Assembly: GCA_023391285.1 (NCBI GenBank)
Contig: JAEWBF010000106.1
Location: 1 to 19,914, forward strand
Direction: 5' to 3'
Length of the DNA stretch: 19,914 nt
From: Verrucomicrobiota bacterium
Lineage (GTDB): Bacteria > Verrucomicrobiota > Verrucomicrobiia > Opitutales > Opitutaceae
Part shown: positions 14,877 to 19,914 of the stretch, piece after piece
How the letters are laid out: every line of letters begins with the position of its first letter
How positions within the stretch are numbered: position 1 is the stretch's first letter
The notes under the pieces: generated by a model
Databases searched by the model: none
What the model was told of the DNA's origin: nothing
What the model saw: only the letters and a program-made list of their open reading frames with translations
Made by a program: the position numbers and the translations under genes

Positions 14877-14909
14877 GTTGAAACCGTGACCAACTGAAAC
14901 GGATTCAAC
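14877..14909. other. Inverted repeat between regulator and mannonate dehydratase genes
   Basis: GTTGAAACCG (14877-14886) and CGGATTCAAC (14900-14909) are inverted repeats with one mismatch around a 13-base spacer; a further TCAACTGTTGA near-palindrome adjoins it on the right, overlapping the end of the spacer to the LacI stop. It could form an mRNA hairpin or a protein-binding site ahead of the catabolic genes. Short and unsupported by a second copy, so tentative. Confidence 0.35.
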
Positions 14910-14916
14910 TGTTGAC

Positions 14917-15945
14917 TCAAATCGAGCTCCGCAACGAACGATTTTCAATCCACCGGCTCTCGACCATCTCGATCCGCGGATTCGCCGGGATGCCCAAATC
15001 ACGATTCGTGATGCGGGCGGCGAGCAACTCGACCGCCCAAGCCCCCATCAAGGGCTGATTCTGCTGCAAACCGGAAAACCCCGAGCCTTCCAGAATTTGG
15101 CTCAAAGCCGCCACGCCCAAATCGTTCGGGATCCGAATCCGCAACTTGCGCAACACCGACCGCAGTTCCGCGAGCTGATCGTAGAGGTGAACGAAGATCA
15201 GCACGTCGGGCCGCTGCGCCCCCAGCCAAGCGAGCAACGGCTTCTCCTCCACTTGATCGATCATGTGCACCGGGAGCGCGCGGCCCGATCCGAGCCGGTG
15301 TTCGCACCAGCCCAGGTAGGCCGATGTATGGGCGTGGCCACTACGCGCTTCCTCGTAGCGGCCGAGCACCAAACCCGGCCGCCGATAGCCGAGCCGATGA
15401 ATGCGATCGAGCACGTTCACCGTGTCGTTGAAGAAGTGACTCGTCACCCGATGCAGCGGCGTGCGGATGCTGAGCCCGATCGTCACGATCGCATAATGCC
15501 CGAGCTCTTGCGGATACTCCTGCTCGAGTTCCGGGCTGCCGAAACAAATCAATCCTTCGATGCCGCGCGCATCGAGAATGCCCCGCACCCGCCGATACGT
15601 CATGCCCGGCGCGCGCAGCCACACCGGTTCCAGCCGATATCCGAGCTCCTCCGCCCGCCGCCGCATGCCTTCGTAAACCGCATTGTGGTGCCGCGAGGTC
15701 TCCCACGGTCGCGGACTGCCGTAGAACGAGATCACGCCGAAACACGCCTGCTCGCGCACGGCCCGCGGTTTGCGCAGATGCGTCATCATCGCGACCACTT
15801 TTGCATCGGGCCGATACCCGTTCTTCTCCGCGAGCTGCCGCACTTTTCGTCGCGTCGACTCTGCAATTTTCGGCGAGTCGCGCAACGCGAGTGACACGGC
15901 CGACGGCGAGAGCCCAGCCAAGCGCGCGAGGTGGCGGACGTTCAT
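14917..15945 (-). CDS. LacI-family transcriptional regulator
   Basis: A 342-residue protein with the LacI helix-turn-helix at the extreme N-terminus: VRHLARLAGLSPSAVSLAL (3-21), then the hinge-type helix STRRKVRQLAEKNGYRPDA (30-48). The rest is a periplasmic-binding-protein-like ligand domain (FGVISFYGS, IEGLICFGSPE, YRRPGLVLGRY, PNDLGVAALSQ). It probably senses a sugar or uronate and controls the operon it heads and the divergent receptor gene. The 23-bp palindrome at 16063 in the shared upstream region is a candidate binding site. The protein begins with the HTH almost at residue 1, so no upstream start is needed. The Gln/Ser/Asn pattern of its recognition helix does not allow prediction of its exact operator. 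Confidence 0.95.
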   Translation of the reverse strand: MNVRHLARLAGLSPSAVSLALRDSPKIAESTRRKVRQLAEKNGYRPDAKVVAMMTHLRKPRAVREQACFGVISFYGSPRPWETSRHHNAVYEGMRRRAEELGYRLEPVWLRAPGMTYRRVRGILDARGIEGLICFGSPELEQEYPQELGHYAIVTIGLSIRTPLHRVTSHFFNDTVNVLDRIHRLGYRRPGLVLGRYEEARSGHAHTSAYLGWCEHRLGSGRALPVHMIDQVEEKPLLAWLGAQRPDVLIFVHLYDQLAELRSVLRKLRIRIPNDLGVAALSQILEGSGFSGLQQNQPLMGAWAVELLAARITNRDLGIPANPRIEMVESRWIENRSLRSSI

Positions 15946-16019
15946 CGGTGCACAGTTGACCGAAATCGAGCGGCGCAGGCAAGCCCGAGCCGCTGCCGCC
16001 GCGGGCGCGTTCGAATATG

Positions 16020-16049
16020 AGAATACAAATTTCGCGTATCAGCGCGCAA
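16020..16049 (-). promoter_or_regulatory. Candidate sigma-70-type promoter for the LacI gene and operon
   Basis: On the minus strand TTGCGC (16049-16044) and TATTCT (16025-16020) are separated by 18 bases, about 75 bases upstream of the LacI start. The match to consensus is partial, in an AT-richer patch of an otherwise GC-rich region. Confidence 0.4.
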
Positions 16050-16062
16050 TTCGTGCAGGGCC

Positions 16063-16085
16063 GTGTCACCAAAGTTTGGTTACAC
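16063..16085. promoter_or_regulatory. 23-bp palindrome, candidate LacI-family operator
   Basis: Arms GTGTCACCAAA (16063-16073) and TTTGGTTACAC (16075-16085) surround a single central G. They are reverse complements at ten of eleven positions, and the inner ACCAAA-G-TTTGGT is exact. It lies between the divergent regulator and receptor genes, where an operator would control both. Palindromy and position are seen; binding by the neighbouring LacI protein is inferred. Confidence 0.6.
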
Positions 16086-16259
16086 TCGTCGTGTTGCGCC
16101 CATGCTTCCAACTCGGATTTTTCGCTCACTCACCTCTTGCATCGCTGCGGCGAGAAGCGGTGAAGAGCGATGACGAAGGGCGGCGTGCGACTCACCTCAA
16201 ACTTTAAGCGCCTCGGCCTGCTGCCGGCGCGCTTGGACCAACAAACAAAACAAACCGTA

Positions 16260-19200
16260 ATGAGAATACACACCCCGATGCGTCGCTCCATGGCGACGTT
16301 GTCTGCATTCCTGCTCGCCGCCGGATTGGCGCCGGCGCAGGAAGCTACGCCCTCGTCCTCACTCGAGGTCGATGGCGATCTTATCGTGCTGTCTCCGTTC
16401 GAGGTCTCCGCCAGTGAGAGCACCGGCTACCTCGCCACGACCAGTCTCGCGGGCACCCGCATCAACACCGAACTTCGCGACGTCGGCTCCGCCATCAGCG
16501 TCGTGACGTCCGAGTTCCTGCGCGACACCGCCGCGACCGACAGCAAAACGCTGCTGCAATACACGACCAACACCGAGGTCGGCAGCTTGCAGGGCAACTT
16601 CGTCGGCGCCCGTTCCGGCGTGCAGGACGAAGGTGGCACGTTCACCAGCCCCAACACCAACACCCGCGTGCGCGGCCTGACGAGTGCGGACAACACCCGC
16701 AACTTCTTCATGTCCGATATCCCGTGGGACGGCTACAACGTCGATCGCGTCGACATGCAGCGCGGCCCCAACTCGATCCTGTTCGGCATGGGCAGCCCCG
16801 CCGGCATCATCAACACGTCGACCAAGACCGCCCAGTTCCGCAACATGAACGAGCTCGAGCTGCGCTATGGCAGCTACGGCAGCAACCGCGCCGTCCTCGA
16901 CATCAACCGCGAGCTGATCGACAACGAACTCGCCGTGCGCCTGGTCCTCCTGCGCAACGACGAGAAGTTCCGCCAGAAGCCCGCGCACAGCCTCGACAAG
17001 CGCGTGTTCGGCACCGCCCGTTGGGAACCCGACTTCCTCAACCGCAACGGCATCCGGACCACGTTGAAGACGTATGCCGAATTCGGCGAAGTGCGGAGCA
17101 ACAACCCGCGCGTCATCACGCCGATCGACTACATCAATCCCTGGTTCAATAACATGAACAAGGCGACCTACAACCCGCGCACCGTGCAGGACAACAACGC
17201 GCATTACCTGCCCACGTTCGACGCGCAAGGCCGCCAGGATATCTTCTACCCCGAGGGCTACGGCGCCGCTAGCCGCACTCGCTCGGTCCCGGGCGGTTAC
17301 GGCGACTACCCCGGCGTCGGCGGCAACAACCCCTACTACAATCCGTGGGTCGGCAACTTCGCCCAAAGCTTCGGCGGCATGCTCGGCTTCTTCCAACCCG
17401 GCACCAACACGCCGGGCAAGGTCGAGCTCTCCGAATTCCAGCTCATCCGCGGCATCAACACCGCGGGCGCCATCGACGGCGGCCTGGGCCTTCCCTACTC
17501 GCGTCGTGTTTCGGTGGATACGTATGTGCAATACGCCGCCGATGCCGGTCTCGAATGGAGCCAGTGGGGTCTCTACAAGAACCCGACCCTCACCGACGCC
17601 TCGATCTTCGACTTCTACAACAACCTCCTCGACGGAGACCTGAAGAAGGAGTGGCAGGACTTCGACAACTTCAACATCAGCCTCTCGCAGACCTACTTCG
17701 ACCAGAAGGTGGGCTTCGAGGTCGCGTATGACCGTCTCAACTACAGCTCGGGTCAGGTCCAGTTGATCACCGACCAGAAGGCCGGCATCTACATCGATCT
17801 CAACACCCATGGTCTCGACGGCACCGCCAATCCCAACCTCGGCCGCCCGTTCATCAGCGACTCCGGCATCTACGGCAACAATCGTAACGATATCGACCGC
17901 GAAGCCTCCCGCCTGAATCTCTTCGTCGACCACAACTTCGACGAGCAGAAGACCGGCAACTGGATGCTCAAGCTCCTCGGTCGTCACACGCTGAGCGGCA
18001 TGTATATGCGCGACAGCTTCAAGCAGGATGGTCGCAGCTTCATGCGTTGGGGCACGGACGCGGAATACTCCCGCTACGTCAGCACCAACCCCAACCTGAA
18101 CATCGACGAAAACCTCCGCACGATCAACCCGGTCGTTTACCTCGGCGACTCGCTGCTGAACCGCAGCGGCGCCGCAGGCGCTTACATCCCGCGCGCCTCC
18201 ACCGTGATCGACATGCCGTCCTCGGTAAACATGTGGAACTTCGACTCCACGTGGAAGGCGACGTCCGTCAATCCGGCCGCCGAATGGGTCAACCCGCTCA
18301 ACGGCCAGATCTCCACGCAGTCGGAAAACCCCGACAACTACGTCGGCTGGACGAACACGCCGGTGAAGATTCTCAGCGCCGAAAAGGGCGACGAGAAAGC
18401 CCTCACCACCGGTGCCACGCTCCAAAAGAAGACCTCCGAATCGCGCGCGCTCGTTCTCCAGTCTTACTTCTGGGACGGCGCCGTCGTCGGCATGTATGGC
18501 ATTCGCCAGGACCGCATCAAGTCGTGGCAGATGAACGCTTCCGAGACCCGCGGCGCGGTCAACTTCGACAGCTACCGCCTCTCCGACCAGCCCCAGCAAA
18601 CCTACGAGGTCAACTCGCCCAGCTGGAGCATCGTCGCCAAGCTCGACAAGTTGGTCGGCGGCCGCATCCCGCTCGTCGACGTCAACTTCTTCTACAACAA
18701 GTCGCAGAACTTCCAGGTCTCCGGCACGCGCAATGACGTCTACGGTCAAGCCCTTCCGCTCCCGAGCGGATCGACGATCGACCGCGGCGTCATGATCTCG
18801 ACCAAGGACGGCAAGTATTCGCTCAAGGTGAACAAGTATGAGAGCTCCGTGAAGGACGCCTCGAGCACCGCCGGTCTCAACACCTGGTTCCTCGGCGGCT
18901 TCATGAGCTGGGGCTCCAACTACGCCGACGTCTTCACCCACAACCTCGGTGCCACGGGTGACATGTCGACCGCCAACGATCCGTCCCGCGCCTGGCACTA
19001 CACCTACGACCCGATCGTGGTGAACGGCCAGATGCAGACCGCGGAACAGGCCGAAGCCTTCAAGCAGCAGGCCGTCGCCGGCTGGCGCGCTCTGCAGAAG
19101 GCCGTTCCGGCCGCCTACTACTCGGCGTGGAACTTCACCAACATCAATGCGGTGCAGAACCACACCTACAACGGCCCGCCCAACCTCACGCTCACCGAAG

Positions 19201-19862
19201 ACACCGTCTCGAAGGGCTACGAGTTCGAGTTCACCGCCAACCCGACGCCCAACTGGCGCATCACGGCCAACGCCGCCAAGGTGCAGGCCACGCGCAGCAA
19301 CGTCGGCGGCGCGGCGATCATCGATCTGGTCGAAATCGTCAACACCGCCATGCTCGGCGCAGCCGGTGACCTCCGCGTCTGGAGCGGCGGCGCGGGCAAC
19401 GCGATCCGCAACTCGTGGAACGGGAACTTCTACAGCGACTATTCCCGCACCCGCTTGAGCGAAGGCAACGCTTCGCCCGAGCTCCGCAAGTGGCGCTTCA
19501 ATGTCATCACCAGCTACGACTTCACCGAGGGCCTGCTGAAGGGCGTCACCGCGGGCGTCGGCTACCGCTGGCAGGACAAGATCGCCATCGGCTATCGTCC
19601 CGAACACACCGACCAGGCGGGCATCATCACGTTCGACCTCGAGAATCCCTACTACGGGCCGACCGAGGACGCGGTCGATCTCTGGGTTGGCTACAGCCGC
19701 AAGCTCACCGACAAGGTCCGCTGGCGCATTCAGCTCAACGTTCGCGACGCGTTCACGGGCAAGAACTTGATCCCGCTCACCGCGCAGCCCGACGGCACGG
19801 TGGCGGCCTGGCGCATCGGACCCTCGCGCACCTGGCAGCTCACGAACACGTTCAGCTTCTAA
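16260..19862 (+). CDS. Large TonB-dependent outer-membrane receptor (SusC-like)
   Basis: A 1200-residue outer-membrane transporter, longer than typical siderophore receptors. A signal peptide (MRIHTPMRRSMATL, hydrophobic stretch, cleavage near APAQEA ~residue 28) is followed by VLSPFEVSASES (43-54), then the plug domain with LAGTRINTELRDVGSAISVV (63-82) and VDRVDMQRGPNSILFGMGSP (161-180). The remainder is rich in aromatic and Asn/Asp residues in beta-strand patterns and ends RTWQLTNTFSF, with the terminal Phe expected of BAM-inserted barrels. It should import oligosaccharides or related ligands too large for porins, energised by TonB; no SusD-like partner is in the window. The frame opens at 16170, but the extra 30 residues would precede and spoil the signal peptide, so 16260 is preferred; 16278 is also possible. 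Divergent from the LacI gene and probably co-regulated. Confidence 0.95.
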   Translation: MRIHTPMRRSMATLSAFLLAAGLAPAQEATPSSSLEVDGDLIVLSPFEVSASESTGYLATTSLAGTRINTELRDVGSAISVVTSEFLRDTAATDSKTLLQYTTNTEVGSLQGNFVGARSGVQDEGGTFTSPNTNTRVRGLTSADNTRNFFMSDIPWDGYNVDRVDMQRGPNSILFGMGSPAGIINTSTKTAQFRNMNELELRYGSYGSNRAVLDINRELIDNELAVRLVLLRNDEKFRQKPAHSLDKRVFGTARWEPDFLNRNGIRTTLKTYAEFGEVRSNNPRVITPIDYINPWFNNMNKATYNPRTVQDNNAHYLPTFDAQGRQDIFYPEGYGAASRTRSVPGGYGDYPGVGGNNPYYNPWVGNFAQSFGGMLGFFQPGTNTPGKVELSEFQLIRGINTAGAIDGGLGLPYSRRVSVDTYVQYAADAGLEWSQWGLYKNPTLTDASIFDFYNNLLDGDLKKEWQDFDNFNISLSQTYFDQKVGFEVAYDRLNYSSGQVQLITDQKAGIYIDLNTHGLDGTANPNLGRPFISDSGIYGNNRNDIDREASRLNLFVDHNFDEQKTGNWMLKLLGRHTLSGMYMRDSFKQDGRSFMRWGTDAEYSRYVSTNPNLNIDENLRTINPVVYLGDSLLNRSGAAGAYIPRASTVIDMPSSVNMWNFDSTWKATSVNPAAEWVNPLNGQISTQSENPDNYVGWTNTPVKILSAEKGDEKALTTGATLQKKTSESRALVLQSYFWDGAVVGMYGIRQDRIKSWQMNASETRGAVNFDSYRLSDQPQQTYEVNSPSWSIVAKLDKLVGGRIPLVDVNFFYNKSQNFQVSGTRNDVYGQALPLPSGSTIDRGVMISTKDGKYSLKVNKYESSVKDASSTAGLNTWFLGGFMSWGSNYADVFTHNLGATGDMSTANDPSRAWHYTYDPIVVNGQMQTAEQAEAFKQQAVAGWRALQKAVPAAYYSAWNFTNINAVQNHTYNGPPNLTLTEDTVSKGYEFEFTANPTPNWRITANAAKVQATRSNVGGAAIIDLVEIVNTAMLGAAGDLRVWSGGAGNAIRNSWNGNFYSDYSRTRLSEGNASPELRKWRFNVITSYDFTEGLLKGVTAGVGYRWQDKIAIGYRPEHTDQAGIITFDLENPYYGPTEDAVDLWVGYSRKLTDKVRWRIQLNVRDAFTGKNLIPLTAQPDGTVAAWRIGPSRTWQLTNTFSF

Positions 19863-19914
19863 TCTCCCGAAGCTAACGTAGCTCGCACCACTCAGCGCCC
19901 GCGGCCCCAAGCCG

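Larger units (their letters stand above)
15946..16259. promoter_or_regulatory. Divergent regulatory region between LacI gene and TonB receptor gene
   Basis: A 314-base stretch without a convincing gene. It contains a plausible minus-strand promoter, a 23-bp palindrome and a roughly 170-base leader before the receptor start. The leader ends A/C-rich (ACAAACAAAACAAACCG) without a Shine-Dalgarno site. I saw no cobalamin-riboswitch-like conserved box, and no convincing plus-strand -10/-35 pair. Confidence 0.7.

Noticed and set aside
15946..16259. Possible cobalamin or SAM riboswitch controlling the operon
   Set aside because: No conserved B12-box-like or other riboswitch core was seen on either strand in this leader or in the wider internal gaps.
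16359..19910. 1183-residue open frame on the minus strand opposite the TonB receptor gene
   Set aside because: Low-complexity Val/Asp/Gly/Arg composition typical of an antisense frame in GC-rich DNA, and the opposite strand encodes a clearly recognisable receptor over the same span.
19863..19914. Terminator after the receptor gene
   Set aside because: Only a short AGCT-AACGT-AGCT type symmetry is visible, without a stable stem or T-run before the window ends.

Overview
The window is GC-rich and most likely comes from a Verrucomicrobiota bacterium of the Opitutaceae (Opitutus/Lacunisphaera type). The main clue is the very large TonB-dependent receptor at the right end, whose mature N-terminus (VLSPFEVSASESTGYLATTS) is typical of that group as I know it. 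Verrucomicrobial-style palindromic intergenic repeats and the general lack of Shine-Dalgarno sites fit this. The assignment is inference and no database search was run.

Layout: thirteen genes lie head to tail on the minus strand from 15945 down to 65. In transcription order they are: LacI-family regulator; UxuA-type mannonate dehydratase; RACo-type corrinoid reactivator with a [2Fe-2S] domain; MetH-activation-domain-like protein with an extra Cys-rich C-terminus; small unknown protein; UroD-family methyltransferase; corrinoid-binding protein with a CvfC-like tail; secreted GH51 arabinofuranosidase; methylene-THF reductase with a MetV-like Cys-rich C-terminus; pterin-binding methyltransferase; amidohydrolase; homocysteine S-methyltransferase domain protein; and SDR oxidoreductase. 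A divergent SusC-like TonB-dependent receptor runs on the plus strand from 16260 to 19862. The 314-base gap between the regulator and the receptor carries a 23-bp near-perfect palindrome, the best candidate operator.

How the genes may work together: the locus combines a carbohydrate-utilisation set (outer-membrane receptor, arabinofuranosidase, mannonate dehydratase, SDR, LacI regulator) with a full corrinoid/tetrahydrofolate methyl-transfer set. The simplest reading is that a methylated carbohydrate is imported, its methyl group is moved by the UroD-family enzyme to the corrinoid protein and then by the pterin enzyme to tetrahydrofolate, and methyl-THF is oxidised by the MTHFR or used for methionine. 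RACo would repair oxidised corrinoid. Because arabinofuranosidase and mannonate dehydratase point to glucuronoarabinoxylan, 4-O-methyl-D-glucuronate is an attractive but unproven substrate. Alternatively, the four separate genes matching the four MetH modules could form a split methionine synthase.

Five of the wider gaps inside the operon are filled by palindromic repeats of several families. One further repeat has run into the 3' end of the MTHFR gene and encodes its last residues. I saw no tRNA, rRNA, CRISPR array, transposase or recognisable riboswitch.
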